This document shows, piece by piece, positions 7,290 through 16,279 of a stretch of DNA of 64,000 bases (positions within the stretch are counted from its first letter, which is position 1; each line of letters begins with the position of its first letter). The position numbers and the translations under genes were made by a program. The notes under the pieces were generated by a model. The model was not told the origin of the DNA. It ran no database searches and was given only the letters and a program-made list of their open reading frames with translations. Source of the stretch: an uncultured Ruminococcus sp. GTDB lineage: Bacteria > Bacillota > Clostridia > Oscillospirales > Acutalibacteraceae. The DNA lies in contig CAJODM010000006.1 in assembly GCA_905233755.1 (NCBI GenBank), forward strand, positions 52,840 to 116,839, given 5' to 3'.

Positions 7290-8468
7290 ATGTCCTATCT
7301 GTTTACTTCCGAATCCGTTACCGAGGGGCATCCCGACAAGGTCTGCGACAGGATATCCGATTCGATCCTCGACGCGATCCTGCTGCAGGACAAGAACGCC
7401 CATGTCGCGTGCGAGACCACCGCGACCACCGGACATATCCATATCATGGGCGAGGTCAGCACCACCGCCGAGGTGGATGTCGAGGCGATCGCCCGCCGCG
7501 CGGTATGCGAGATCGGCTATGATTCGCCCGACAAGTTCTTTGACGGGAACACCTGTGAGGTGAGCGTGCTGCTCGACCGCCAGTCGCCCGATATCGCGAT
7601 GGGCGTGAACGCGTCCTATGAGCAGAAGTCGGGCGAGAGCGACTCGGACTCGCTGATCGGTGCGGGCGACCAGGGGATGATGTTCGGCTATGCCTGTGAC
7701 GAGACCGAGGAGCTGATGCCGCTTTCGATCTCGCTCGCGCATCGGCTGGCAATGCGGCTGACCCAGGTGCGCCGCAACGGCACGCTGCCGTATCTGCGCC
7801 CAGATGGGAAGACCCAGGTGACCGTCGAGTATGACGGTGATCGCGCCTGTCGCATCGACACCGTCGTCCTGTCGACCCAGCACGCCTCTGACGCCGATCT
7901 CGATACGATCCGCGCGGATATCATCGACACGGTGATCCGTCATGTGATCCCTGCTGAGCTGCTCGACAGCGCGACCAAGATCTATGTCAATCCCACCGGA
8001 CGGTTCGTCATCGGCGGACCCGAGGGTGACGCCGGGCTGACCGGCAGGAAGATCATCGTCGATACCTATGGCGGCTATGCCCGCCACGGGGGTGGCGCCT
8101 TCTCGGGCAAGGACCCGACCAAGGTGGATCGCTCGGCGGCATACTATGCCCGCTATATCGCGAAGAACATCGTTGCCGCCGGGATCGCCCGCCGTGCCGA
8201 GGTACAGCTCGCCTATGCCATCGGTGTTGCAAAGCCAGTGTCGGTGATGGTCGATACCTTTGGAACGTCCGACTACACGAACGAGCAGATCGCCCGCGCG
8301 GTGAACAGGGTGTTCGACGCCCGTCCGTCGGCGATCATTAGGGAGCTGCGGCTCCTTGATACCCGCTATGCGCCGCTGTCGTCCTATGGCCATATGGGCA
8401 GGACCGACCTGGGCGTTCGCTGGGAGGACACGGATAAGACGGACGCGCTCAGACAAGCGCTGCAATAA
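7290..8468 (+). CDS. metK: S-adenosylmethionine synthase
   Basis: A 392-residue enzyme making SAM from methionine and ATP. Signature segments: [14 protein letters not shown] (residues 10-23, ATP-binding His and Asp), [12 protein letters not shown] (methionine/ATP loop) and [19 protein letters not shown] (phosphate-binding loop). Length and domain order are normal. Expression is controlled by the upstream SAM-I riboswitch, a classic feedback arrangement in Bacillota. An AGGGGAGAG site precedes the ATG. Confidence 0.97.
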   Translation: MSYLFTSESVTEGHPDKVCDRISDSILDAILLQDKNAHVACETTATTGHIHIMGEVSTTAEVDVEAIARRAVCEIGYDSPDKFFDGNTCEVSVLLDRQSPDIAMGVNASYEQKSGESDSDSLIGAGDQGMMFGYACDETEELMPLSISLAHRLAMRLTQVRRNGTLPYLRPDGKTQVTVEYDGDRACRIDTVVLSTQHASDADLDTIRADIIDTVIRHVIPAELLDSATKIYVNPTGRFVIGGPEGDAGLTGRKIIVDTYGGYARHGGGAFSGKDPTKVDRSAAYYARYIAKNIVAAGIARRAEVQLAYAIGVAKPVSVMVDTFGTSDYTNEQIARAVNRVFDARPSAIIRELRLLDTRYAPLSSYGHMGRTDLGVRWEDTDKTDALRQALQ

Positions 8469-8472
8469 TTTT

Positions 8473-8505
8473 CAGGAGGGTAACATACCCTCCTGCTTTT
8501 TCTTT
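8473..8505 (+). terminator. Terminator of metK
   Basis: CAGGAGGGTA-ACA-TACCCTCCTG followed by a T-rich run, 5 bp after the metK stop. Confidence 0.9.
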
Positions 8506-8594
8506 TGACCGATTTGTTCTTCTTCTCCGCCGTTTTCACCTCTATTGATCATCGCGGGTGCACCGGCGGGGATAGAGCGGATTGCTCCTATCTA

Positions 8595-8942
8595 TTATCC
8601 GATCAGCCCCATCGAGACCGACAGGGCGCGGTTGATCTCTTGCATGGATCGGTCATCGACCGCTCCCATGCGCTCCTTGAGCCGCCGCTTGTCGAGGGTG
8701 CGCACCTGTTCGAGCAGCACGATCGAATCCTTTGTCAGCCCGCTGTCGGCGGCATCGATCGGGATATGGGTCGGCAGCTTGGACTTGGTGATCCGCGAGG
8801 TGATCGCGGCGGCGATGACGGTGGGCGAGTAGCGGTTGCCCACGTCGTTCTGTACGATCAGCACCGGCCGCACCCCGCCCTGCTCCGATCCGACGACCGG
8901 GCTGAGATCGGCATAGTAGATATCTCCGCGTTTTATGTTCAC
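8595..8942 (-). CDS. MazF/PemK-family endoribonuclease toxin (NdoA-like)
   Basis: A 115-residue protein with the MazF fold: [31 protein letters not shown] at the N-terminus (RG-D-Y and G-x-R-P-V motifs) and the central T-SR-K-LPTHI segment. Chromosomal homologues (EndoA) cleave mRNA at short motifs. Start is GTG at 8942 with an AGGAG site. No antitoxin gene is adjacent: the CDF transporter ends 52 nt upstream on the same strand, so the cognate MazE-like protein must be elsewhere, or the enzyme is a housekeeping RNase. Confidence 0.85.
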   Translation of the reverse strand: MNIKRGDIYYADLSPVVGSEQGGVRPVLIVQNDVGNRYSPTVIAAAITSRITKSKLPTHIPIDAADSGLTKDSIVLLEQVRTLDKRRLKERMGAVDDRSMQEINRALSVSMGLIG

Positions 8943-8993
8943 ATTTTCACGCTCCTATGTTTTCTACAGATAGTGTTGACGGTTTCGCCGGTT

Positions 8994-9875
8994 TTATTCC
9001 GACGGTCGGATGACTTCGATCACGCTGTCCATCCCGAGCTCCTCTGTGAGCGCCGACTTGATACGCCTGCTGTCGGCAGTCCCGCTTAGGGTGATCTCGG
9101 CGATTCGCCGCATCGGGCCGTAGTCATGCACACGGATATCAAGGGTCAGTATCTGCGCGCTGTGCGCACATACGATATCCGCGATATCGTCGATCGTCTT
9201 GTCCGACGCCGCCGCGCCCAATAGGGGAGATAGCGCGTCCTTCATCGACAGCGCTCCCGCATAGAGGATGCACATCGCCACCATCACCCCGCATATACCG
9301 TCGATGTTGACGCCGCACAGCCGTTCAACCGCCATCGACAGCAGGATCGCCAGTGTTGCAAAGCAGTCCGACAGCGAGTCGACCGCCGCAGCGCGCATCC
9401 CCGACGAGTCGAGCGAGCGGCCGAAGTGCCGGTTGTACAGGTACATGAACAGCTTGATACCGATCGCGAACAGCAGGATCACCACCACGCACAGCCGCGG
9501 CTGTGTTGCGGTGGGGTGCACGATCTTCTGTATAGAAGAGATCATCAGCCGCCCGCCCACCGACAGGATAGCCGCCGATATCAGCATTCCCGAGAGATAC
9601 TCGACCCTTCCGATGCCGAACGGGTACCGCGATCCGGTGCGTACATCGGCGAGCTTGAACCCCAGCAGCGACAGCAGCGATGATCCCGCGTCTGATAGAT
9701 TGTTGAACGCGTCAGCGGTGATGGCGATAGAGCCGGATATCGTGCCGGCGATGGTCTTCAGCAGGAACAGCGAGAGATTCAGCGCAATCCCCAGCCCGCT
9801 GAACAGGATGCCCAACGCGCGTCGGCGGCTTCGTTCATCGGCGTCGGGCATATATTTTGACAGAAAATTTTCCAT
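8994..9875 (-). CDS. Cation diffusion facilitator (CDF) family transporter
   Basis: A 293-residue membrane protein with about six transmembrane helices and a C-terminal cytoplasmic domain. Helix 2 contains the CDF metal motif SIAITADAFNNLSD (Asp/Asn-rich), and the second site is near DSLSDCFATL. Family members export zinc, iron, manganese or cobalt by proton antiport. The start follows an AGAGGAAAAT ribosome site. It is upstream of the MazF gene on the same strand and shares an intergenic region with the divergent EamA transporter gene. Confidence 0.88.
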   Translation of the reverse strand: MENFLSKYMPDADERSRRRALGILFSGLGIALNLSLFLLKTIAGTISGSIAITADAFNNLSDAGSSLLSLLGFKLADVRTGSRYPFGIGRVEYLSGMLISAAILSVGGRLMISSIQKIVHPTATQPRLCVVVILLFAIGIKLFMYLYNRHFGRSLDSSGMRAAAVDSLSDCFATLAILLSMAVERLCGVNIDGICGVMVAMCILYAGALSMKDALSPLLGAAASDKTIDDIADIVCAHSAQILTLDIRVHDYGPMRRIAEITLSGTADSRRIKSALTEELGMDSVIEVIRPSE

Positions 9876-9891
9876 ATTTTCCTCTTAGCAT

Positions 9892-9919
9892 TTTACAAAG
9901 TTCCGATTATGAGTATAAT
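9892..9919 (+). promoter_or_regulatory. Sigma-A promoter of the EamA transporter gene
   Basis: TTTACA (9892-9897), 16-nt spacer, TATAAT (9914-9919). It lies between the divergent CDF and EamA genes. Confidence 0.65.
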
Positions 9920-9959
9920 ATGAGAGAACGGTCGTTATGTGAAGAGAGGGGGTGGACAT

Positions 9960-10826
9960 ATGCGGCTCGGCGCGCGTCAGAAGGGGATCGCCTTCATTAT
10001 CCTGTCGGCGTTCTTCTTTGCGGCGATGAACATGTTCGTCAAGCTCTCGGGCGATCTGCCGACCTTTCAGAAGGTGTTCTTTCGCAACGCCATCGCCGCT
10101 GTCATCGCCCTTATAATTCTAATTAAGAATAAATCTCCCATCCGACCAAAGTCACGGCATACCCTGCCGTTCCTGATTCTGCGCACGGTGTGCGGGCTGC
10201 TGGGCGTGATCTGTAACTACTATGCGCTCGATCGTCTGGTGCTTGCCGACGCGTCGATCCTGAACAAGATGGCGCCGTTCTTCGCGGTGATCTTCTCGTT
10301 CTTTTTGATGAAGGAGCGGCCGCGCCTGTACCAGTGGCTGACGATCGGCGGGGCGTTCTTCGGGGCGTTGCTGGTGATCAAGCCGAGCTTTGGTAACCTC
10401 TCGCTCATGCCGTCTTTGATCGGGTTTCTCAGCGGGATGTTCGCGGGTGCGGCGTATGCCTGTGTGCGGCGGCTGGGCACGATGGGCGAGAACAACAGCT
10501 ATATCGTCTTTTTCTTCTCGGCGGCGTCCACCGTCGTCGTGGCGCCGGTGTTCCTCCTTAGTTACGAACCGATGACATGGCTGCAGCTGACCTACCTCTT
10601 GTGTGCGGGAGGGTGTGCTGCGCTGGCTCAGTTCGCGGTCACCGCCGCCTATACCTGTGCGCCTGCCAAGGAGATCTCGGTCTATGACTTCTCCCAGATC
10701 CTGTTCGCATCCCTGCTGGGGTTTGTTGTGTTCTCGGAACTGCCGGATATGCTGAGCGTCATCGGGTATATCGTGATCGTCTCGATGGCGATACTGAACG
10801 ATATCGTCGCCCGCCGCATATCATAA
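9960..10826 (+). CDS. DMT superfamily (EamA) permease
   Basis: A 288-residue protein with ten predicted transmembrane helices in two EamA repeats (first ends near LLVIKPSFG, second near SVIGYIVIVSMAIL). Family members export amino acids, metabolites or take up nucleotide sugars; the substrate is unknown. The frame is open from a GTG at 9939, but the AGGGGG site at 9947-9952 fits ATG 9960. A recurrent AT-rich palindromic island (ATTCT-AATTA-AGAAT) lies at 10116-10130 in an otherwise GC-rich gene. Confidence 0.85.
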   Translation: MRLGARQKGIAFIILSAFFFAAMNMFVKLSGDLPTFQKVFFRNAIAAVIALIILIKNKSPIRPKSRHTLPFLILRTVCGLLGVICNYYALDRLVLADASILNKMAPFFAVIFSFFLMKERPRLYQWLTIGGAFFGALLVIKPSFGNLSLMPSLIGFLSGMFAGAAYACVRRLGTMGENNSYIVFFFSAASTVVVAPVFLLSYEPMTWLQLTYLLCAGGCAALAQFAVTAAYTCAPAKEISVYDFSQILFASLLGFVVFSELPDMLSVIGYIVIVSMAILNDIVARRIS

Positions 10827-10855
10827 ATGTAACCGGAAAAAGTCTTGAAAACCTC

Positions 10856-10883
10856 TTGACAAATCTGAAATCTGTGCTAATAT
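10856..10883 (+). promoter_or_regulatory. Promoter of T-box leader 1
   Basis: TTGACA (10856-10861), 16-nt spacer and extended -10 TGC-TAATAT (10878-10883). Near-identical architecture precedes the other two T-box leaders. Confidence 0.85.
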
Positions 10884-10889
10884 GTATTA

Positions 10890-11163
10890 GACAAATGAAT
10901 CTAAAGGCAATGACGAAGACGGTCTTGGTACTTTTCTTTTCAGAGAGTCGGCGGGTGGTGCGAGCCGACAGAGAACGCCTCTGACCCATCCCTTCCGAGC
11001 CGGAGGTCCGAACGGCATCGCTCAGTAGACGCCTCCCGTGATTGCTGCGTCAAGGCATAGGGGTTGTTGGACCCTGATGAGCGGCCGTTTTTATACGGCA
11101 AGTTGAGTGGTACCGCGGATGTGATTTTCACACTCGTCTCAATGGTGAGACGGGTGTGTTTTT
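10890..11163 (+). promoter_or_regulatory. T-box leader 1 (upstream of XRE-cupin-acyl-CoA synthetase)
   Basis: Stem I features: CAGAGAG bulge, apical GTCGGC...GCCGAC around GGTGGTGCGA, and the K-turn partners GACGAAG and TTCCGAG. The T-box reads GAGTGGTACCGCGG (11106-11119) rather than the usual AGGGTGG; its TGGT would pair with an ACCA 3' end, that is a tRNA with discriminator A. Terminator stem CACACTCGTCTCA/TGAGACGGGTGTG plus T-run lies at 11129-11163. The specifier is uncertain; ATC (Ile, 10988-10990) is one candidate in the expected loop. Confidence 0.88.
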
Positions 11164-11296
11164 GTTTTGCAAGAACCTGCTCTGCGCTCACCCCGCTGTT
11201 TTGCCGACGCTTCCTCTATCACGATACGGCAGAAGGCGGGATCGAGCGCAGCGTCACACGGCTTTATTTGTCAAATATCCTTTATCGGAGGTCATG

Positions 11297-13564
11297 ATGA
11301 TGACACATGTTGAGAACGAGACCCTGCAGGAGGTCGCCCGCCGCATCCGAGAGATGCGCGAGATCAGCGCTTTCTCGATTGCCGAGATGGCAGAGAAGAC
11401 CGAGCTGTCGGTGCGCGAGTATGAGGACTATGAGAACGGACGCGAGGATCTGCCGTTCACCTTTGTTCACAAGTGCGCGCTGGCGTTCGGCATCGGGATT
11501 ACCGACCTGCTCGAGGGCGAGTCGGCACGGCTCAAGTCCTATACCGTCACCCGCCGCGGCGGCGGCCGCCAGACCGCCGAGGAGGAGGGCATCTCGATCG
11601 TGAACGTCGCCCCGATGTTCAAGAACAAGATCGCCGAGCCCTACTTCTGCAAGTATGACTATGACGAGCGGCTGCAGAACAAGCCGATCCATTTGACCAA
11701 GCACAACGGTCAGGAGTTCGACTTTGTCATCTCCGGAAAGATGAAGATTCAGATTGGCAACAACTTCGAGACCCTTGCTGCCGGCGACAGCATCTACTAT
11801 AACTCGGCCACGCCTCACGGCATGATCGCCGTGGACGGCGAGGACTGCAAGTTCATTGCTGTGATCCTGCCGGGTGAGAAGGAGGTCGAGGAGCGTGAGG
11901 ATGAGCTCATGCGCGCCCATATTGCCCACAAGCCCCTCATCTCCGAGCAGTTCATCCGCACCATCGAGGACGAGAACGGCTATCTCAAGGCGATCAGCTT
12001 CAAGAACGAGGAGAAGTTCAACTTTGCGTTCGACTGTGTGGACGCTATCGCCAACAACACCCCCGACAAGCTCGCCATGCTCCATATCGACAAGCACAAG
12101 GTCGAGCGCCGCTTCACCTTCAACGATATGAAGCGCAAGTCGAACCAGGCCGCCAACTACTTCAAGTCGCTCGGCATCCAGCCCGGCGACAAGGTGATGC
12201 TGGTACTCAAGCGTCACTACGAGTTCTGGTTCGCGATCCTGGGCCTGCACAAGCTCGGCGCGATCGCGATCCCCGCGACCAACCAGCTGCTCGCTCATGA
12301 CTTCGAGTACCGCTTCAATGCGGCGGGCGTGTCGGCGATCGTTGCGACTGCCGACGGCGTTGTCGCCGACGCGGTGGACGAGGCGCAGAAGAGCTGCCCG
12401 TCCCTCAAGACCAAGATCCTCGTCGGCGGCAAGCGCGACGGCTGGAACGACTTTGACAGCGAGTTCGACCTGTACTCTGCCCACTTCTACCGTACGGTCG
12501 AGACGCCGTGCGGCGAGGACACGATGATCATGTTCTTCAGCTCCGGCACCACCGGCTATCCCAAGATCGCCGCCCATAGCTACAAGTACCCGCTCGGTCA
12601 CTATGTTACCGCCAAGTACTGGCACGGCGTCGATCCCGACGGACTGCATTTTACCATCTCCGACACCGGCTGGGGCAAGGCGCTGTGGGGCAAGCTGTAC
12701 GGCCAGTGGCTCTCCGAGGGCGCGGTGTTCACCTATGACTTTGACCGGTTCCATGCCGACGATATCCTGCCGATGTTCAAGAAATACAATATCACTACCT
12801 TCTGTGCGCCGCCGACGATGCTGCGCATGATGATCAAGGAGGATATCAGCAAGTATGACCTATCTTCGATCGTGCATATGACGACCGCGGGCGAAGCGCT
12901 GAACCCCGAGGTCTCGCGCCAGTTCCGCAAGGCGACGGGGCTAAGGATCATGGAGGGCTTCGGCCAGACCGAGACCACGCTGTGTATCGGCAACCTCTTC
13001 GGAACCGTGCCCAAGCTCGGCTCGATGGGGCTGCCCATCCCCGGGTATGACCTCGACCTCGTCGACCCCGACGGCAACCCCGTTCCCGACGGCGAACCCG
13101 GCGAGATTGTGGTGCGCACCGACAAGCGCATCCCCTGCGGGCTGTTCAAGGGCTACTACGGCGACGAGGAGGCGACCCGTGCGGCATGGCACGATGGGAT
13201 GTATCATACCGGCGATACCGCGTGGCGGGACGAGGACGGCTACCTGTGGTATGTCAGCCGCGTGGATGATGTCATCAAGAGCTCCGGCTATCGTATCGGC
13301 CCGTTCGAGATCGAGTCGGTCATCATGGAGCTGCCGTATGTGCTCGAGTGCGGCGTGTCCGCCGCCCCCGACGAGGTGCGCGGTCAGGTCGTCAAGGCGT
13401 CCGTCGTGCTCGTCAAGGGGACAGAGCCCACCGAAGAGCTCAAGAAAGAGATCCAGAACTATGTCAAGCAGCACACAGCCCCGTATAAATATCCGCGTAT
13501 CGTCGTCTTTCGCGACAGCTTGCCCAAGACCATCAGCGGCAAGATCCAGCGCAATAAGTTGTAA
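11297..13564 (+). CDS. XRE-HTH/cupin/AMP-dependent acyl-CoA synthetase fusion 1
   Basis: About 755 residues in three parts. Residues 13-70 are an XRE helix-turn-helix (FSIAEMAEKTELSVREYEDYENG). Residues 135-190 are a cupin (GDSIYYNSATPHGMIAV). Residues 235-750 are an ANL-type synthetase with the ATP loop FFSSGTTGYPK, GFGQTET, HTGD and the catalytic lysine in SGKIQRNKL. It resembles medium-chain or aryl acyl-CoA synthetases; the acid is unknown. A GGAGG site fits ATG 11297 or 11300. It is controlled by T-box 1. A close paralogue with its own T-box follows. HTH-cupin fusion to an enzyme may let a ligand gate the enzyme, or be a direct regulator. Confidence 0.85.
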   Translation: MMTHVENETLQEVARRIREMREISAFSIAEMAEKTELSVREYEDYENGREDLPFTFVHKCALAFGIGITDLLEGESARLKSYTVTRRGGGRQTAEEEGISIVNVAPMFKNKIAEPYFCKYDYDERLQNKPIHLTKHNGQEFDFVISGKMKIQIGNNFETLAAGDSIYYNSATPHGMIAVDGEDCKFIAVILPGEKEVEEREDELMRAHIAHKPLISEQFIRTIEDENGYLKAISFKNEEKFNFAFDCVDAIANNTPDKLAMLHIDKHKVERRFTFNDMKRKSNQAANYFKSLGIQPGDKVMLVLKRHYEFWFAILGLHKLGAIAIPATNQLLAHDFEYRFNAAGVSAIVATADGVVADAVDEAQKSCPSLKTKILVGGKRDGWNDFDSEFDLYSAHFYRTVETPCGEDTMIMFFSSGTTGYPKIAAHSYKYPLGHYVTAKYWHGVDPDGLHFTISDTGWGKALWGKLYGQWLSEGAVFTYDFDRFHADDILPMFKKYNITTFCAPPTMLRMMIKEDISKYDLSSIVHMTTAGEALNPEVSRQFRKATGLRIMEGFGQTETTLCIGNLFGTVPKLGSMGLPIPGYDLDLVDPDGNPVPDGEPGEIVVRTDKRIPCGLFKGYYGDEEATRAAWHDGMYHTGDTAWRDEDGYLWYVSRVDDVIKSSGYRIGPFEIESVIMELPYVLECGVSAAPDEVRGQVVKASVVLVKGTEPTEELKKEIQNYVKQHTAPYKYPRIVVFRDSLPKTISGKIQRNKL

Positions 13565-13619
13565 AGCTTTTTGACCCCGCGTATATGGCATTTTGTCTAA
13601 ATTTTCTGCAAAAAATTTA

Positions 13620-13648
13620 TTGACAAATACCAAAGAATGTGCTACCAT
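13620..13648 (+). promoter_or_regulatory. Promoter of T-box leader 2
   Basis: TTGACA (13620-13625), 17-nt spacer, extended -10 TGC-TACCAT (13643-13648). Confidence 0.8.
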
Positions 13649-13655
13649 ACTATCT

Positions 13656-13940
13656 GTAAAGGCAACGACGAAGAGGGTACGGTCCCTCGTCTCCCAGAGA
13701 GGAAGCGGTTGGTGCGAGCTTCTGTGACGGTCTCCGTATTTGTAGCTTCCGAGCCGAGGAGAAGAAAGCCGGCTGTCTTGTCCGGTGACTAGACCTCCTC
13801 CGTGATGACTGCGTGAAGGTATAGGGATTACAGGATCCTGAGAGAGGCAGCGATGAGATATCTGGGCTGCAATTTGAGTGGTACCGCGGATGTGATTTTC
13901 ACACTCGTCTCAAAGATTTACTTTGGGACGGGTGTTTTTT
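13656..13940 (+). promoter_or_regulatory. T-box leader 2 (upstream of second XRE-cupin-acyl-CoA synthetase)
   Basis: Same plan as leader 1: GACGAAGAGGGTA at the base, CAGAGAGGAAGC apex with GGTTGGTGCGA, TTCCGAG, T-box GAGTGGTACCGCGG and a terminator ending in TTTTTT (13901-13940). The 40 nt at 13874-13913 are identical to 11103-11142 of leader 1, whereas the Stem I sequences differ, so the pair probably arose by duplication and then diverged in specificity. Candidate specifiers include GTA (Val, 13742-13744) and TTT; I cannot choose. Confidence 0.88.
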
Positions 13941-13961
13941 CGTCCCGGAAAGAGGTTTATG

Positions 13962-16247
13962 ATGGATCACATTAACACACTGGACGCGAAGATCAGGGAG
14001 ATGGCATCGCGTATCCGTGAGCTGCGCGACCTGCTCGGCAAGACCCCCGAGGAGATGGCGGCTTCGACCGGCGTCACCGTTGACGAGTATCTTCGGTGCG
14101 AGTCGGGGGAAGAGGACCTCAACTTTGCCTTCATCTATCGGTGCGCCAAGGTGCTGTCCGTGAACGTCACCGATATCATCGAGGGCATCAGCCCGAACCT
14201 TGCCTCCTATACCGTCACCCGCCGCGGCGGCGGTCAGAAGGTGTCCCAGGCACACGGCATGACCTACTACAACCTCGCTTATGCGTTCCGCAACCGGATC
14301 GCAGAGCCCTTGTATGTCAAGTCCAAGTACAACCCTGCCGCCCAGGATAAACCCATCGAGCTGACGACTCACGACGGTCAGGAACTCGACCTCGTTGTCG
14401 AGGGTGAGCTGATGGTCCAGGTCGGCGAGCACAAAGAGGTGCTCGGGCCGGGGGATTCTATCTACTTTGACTCCGATACGCCCCACGGCATGATCGCTGT
14501 CGGCGGTCGGGACTGTGTGTTCTATGCCATCGTGCTCAACCCCACCGGCGAGCCGATCCCCGAGCTGTCTGCCGACGCCCAGATCGCCGATACGAGCGTC
14601 ATCACCGCCGACAATAAGCCCAGAGTATATCAGAAGTTCGTCGACTTTGAGGTCAACGAGATGGGCACCCCCACTAACATCACCTTCAAGAACACCGACA
14701 AGTTTAATTTCGGCTTCGATGTGATCGACGAGATCTCCTACAAGGATCCCGAGAAGCTTGCGATGCTGCATATCTCGCGCGATAAGACCGAGCGTCGGTT
14801 CACCTTCACCGATGTGCGCCATCATTCTGCCCAGTGCGCGAACTACTTCAAGTCGCTGGGCATCAAGAAGGGCGACCGCGTCATGCTGGTGCTCAAGCGT
14901 CACTACCAGTTCTGGTTTGCGATCGTCGGGCTGCACAAGCTCGGCGCTATCGCGATCCCTGCGACCAACCAGCTTCAGGCGCATGATTTCGAATACCGGT
15001 TCAAGACCGCCGGCGTCAGCGCGATCCTCTGCACCGCCGACGGCGACACCGCCTTCGAGGTCGACAAGGCGTGCAACAGCTTTCCCCAGATCACGAAGAT
15101 CATCGTCAACGGCGAGCGCGACGGCTGGCGCACCTTTGATGAGGAGTACACGCTGTTCTCCTCTCACTTCGAGCGCACCGAGGACTCGCCGCAGGGCGAC
15201 GATTTGATGCTGATGTACTTTACGTCGGGCACCTCGGGTTATCCGAAGATCGCCGCTCACTGTCACAAGCTCGCGCTCGGTCACTTCCAGACCGCCAAGT
15301 TCTGGCACAACGTCGATCCCGACGGGCTGCACTTCACCATCTCGGACACCGGCTGGGCGAAGGCGGCATGGGGCAAGCTGTACGGCCAGTGGCTGTGCGA
15401 GGCGCCGCTGTTCATCTATGACTTTGACCGCTTCGATGCCGCCGACATACTTCCCATGTTCAAGAAATACAATATTACTACCTTCTGTGCGCCGCCGACG
15501 ATGCTGCGCATGATGATCAAGCAGGATATCTCGAAGTACGATTTCTCGTCCGTCAAGCGGATGACCACCGCGGGCGAGGCGCTGAACCCCGAGGTGTACC
15601 GCCAGTTCGAGAAGAGCACCGGACTGCAGATCATGGAGGGCTTCGGCCAAACCGAGACCGCCGTCATCATCTGCAATATGATCGGCGCTCCCCACAAGAT
15701 CGGCTCCATGGGCAAGCCGTCGCCCATCTATGACCTGCACCTGATCGACAAGGACGGCAACGACGTGCCCGACGGCGAGCCCGGCGAGGTGGTCATCAAC
15801 ATCAGCGAGGGGCTGCCGTGCGGACTTGCGGTATTCTACTACAACGACGTCGAGTCCACCCGCAAGACATGGCGCAACGGCTACTACCATACCGGCGACC
15901 TTGCGTGGCGCGATGAGGACGGGTTCTTCTATTATGTCGGTCGTGTGGACGACGTCATCAAGAGCTCCGGCTACCGCATCGGCCCGTTCGAGATCGAGTC
16001 GGTCATCATGGAGCTGCCGTATGTGCTCGAGTGCGGCGTGTCCGCAGCACCCGACGAGGTGCGCGGTCAGGTCGTCAAGGCATCTATCGTTCTCGTACCC
16101 GGGACCGAGGGCACCGACGAGCTCAAGAAGGAGATCCAGGACTATGTCAAGCAGCATACCGCCCCGTACAAGTACCCGCGTATCGTTGTCTTCCGTGACA
16201 GCTTGCCCAAGACCGTCAGCGGCAAGATCCAGCGCAACCTGCTCTAA
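13962..16247 (+). CDS. XRE-HTH/cupin/AMP-dependent acyl-CoA synthetase fusion 2
   Basis: About 761 residues, paralogue of the preceding fusion with the same order: XRE domain (KTPEEMAASTGVTVDEYLRCESG, roughly residues 25-47), cupin (GDSIYFDSDTPHGMIAV) and ANL synthetase (YFTSGTSGYPK, GFGQTET, HTGD, SGKIQRNLL). It should form an acyl-adenylate and then an acyl-CoA. It has its own promoter and T-box. The adenylation-domain segments are much more alike than the HTH and cupin parts; a 68-nt tract near the C-terminus is identical to the paralogue. Start chosen from the GAAAGAGG site. Confidence 0.85.
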   Translation: MDHINTLDAKIREMASRIRELRDLLGKTPEEMAASTGVTVDEYLRCESGEEDLNFAFIYRCAKVLSVNVTDIIEGISPNLASYTVTRRGGGQKVSQAHGMTYYNLAYAFRNRIAEPLYVKSKYNPAAQDKPIELTTHDGQELDLVVEGELMVQVGEHKEVLGPGDSIYFDSDTPHGMIAVGGRDCVFYAIVLNPTGEPIPELSADAQIADTSVITADNKPRVYQKFVDFEVNEMGTPTNITFKNTDKFNFGFDVIDEISYKDPEKLAMLHISRDKTERRFTFTDVRHHSAQCANYFKSLGIKKGDRVMLVLKRHYQFWFAIVGLHKLGAIAIPATNQLQAHDFEYRFKTAGVSAILCTADGDTAFEVDKACNSFPQITKIIVNGERDGWRTFDEEYTLFSSHFERTEDSPQGDDLMLMYFTSGTSGYPKIAAHCHKLALGHFQTAKFWHNVDPDGLHFTISDTGWAKAAWGKLYGQWLCEAPLFIYDFDRFDAADILPMFKKYNITTFCAPPTMLRMMIKQDISKYDFSSVKRMTTAGEALNPEVYRQFEKSTGLQIMEGFGQTETAVIICNMIGAPHKIGSMGKPSPIYDLHLIDKDGNDVPDGEPGEVVINISEGLPCGLAVFYYNDVESTRKTWRNGYYHTGDLAWRDEDGFFYYVGRVDDVIKSSGYRIGPFEIESVIMELPYVLECGVSAAPDEVRGQVVKASIVLVPGTEGTDELKKEIQDYVKQHTAPYKYPRIVVFRDSLPKTVSGKIQRNLL

Positions 16248-16279
16248 CCGATCCGGCTTTCCGCTATAGGAGCAATGTT

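Noticed and set aside
11282..12754. 490-residue open frame on the minus strand
   Set aside because: Antisense shadow of the first acyl-CoA synthetase.
13899..16157. 752-residue open frame on the minus strand
   Set aside because: It is the antisense of the XRE-cupin-synthetase gene, has a low-complexity composition and no domain; a consequence of GC-rich codons.
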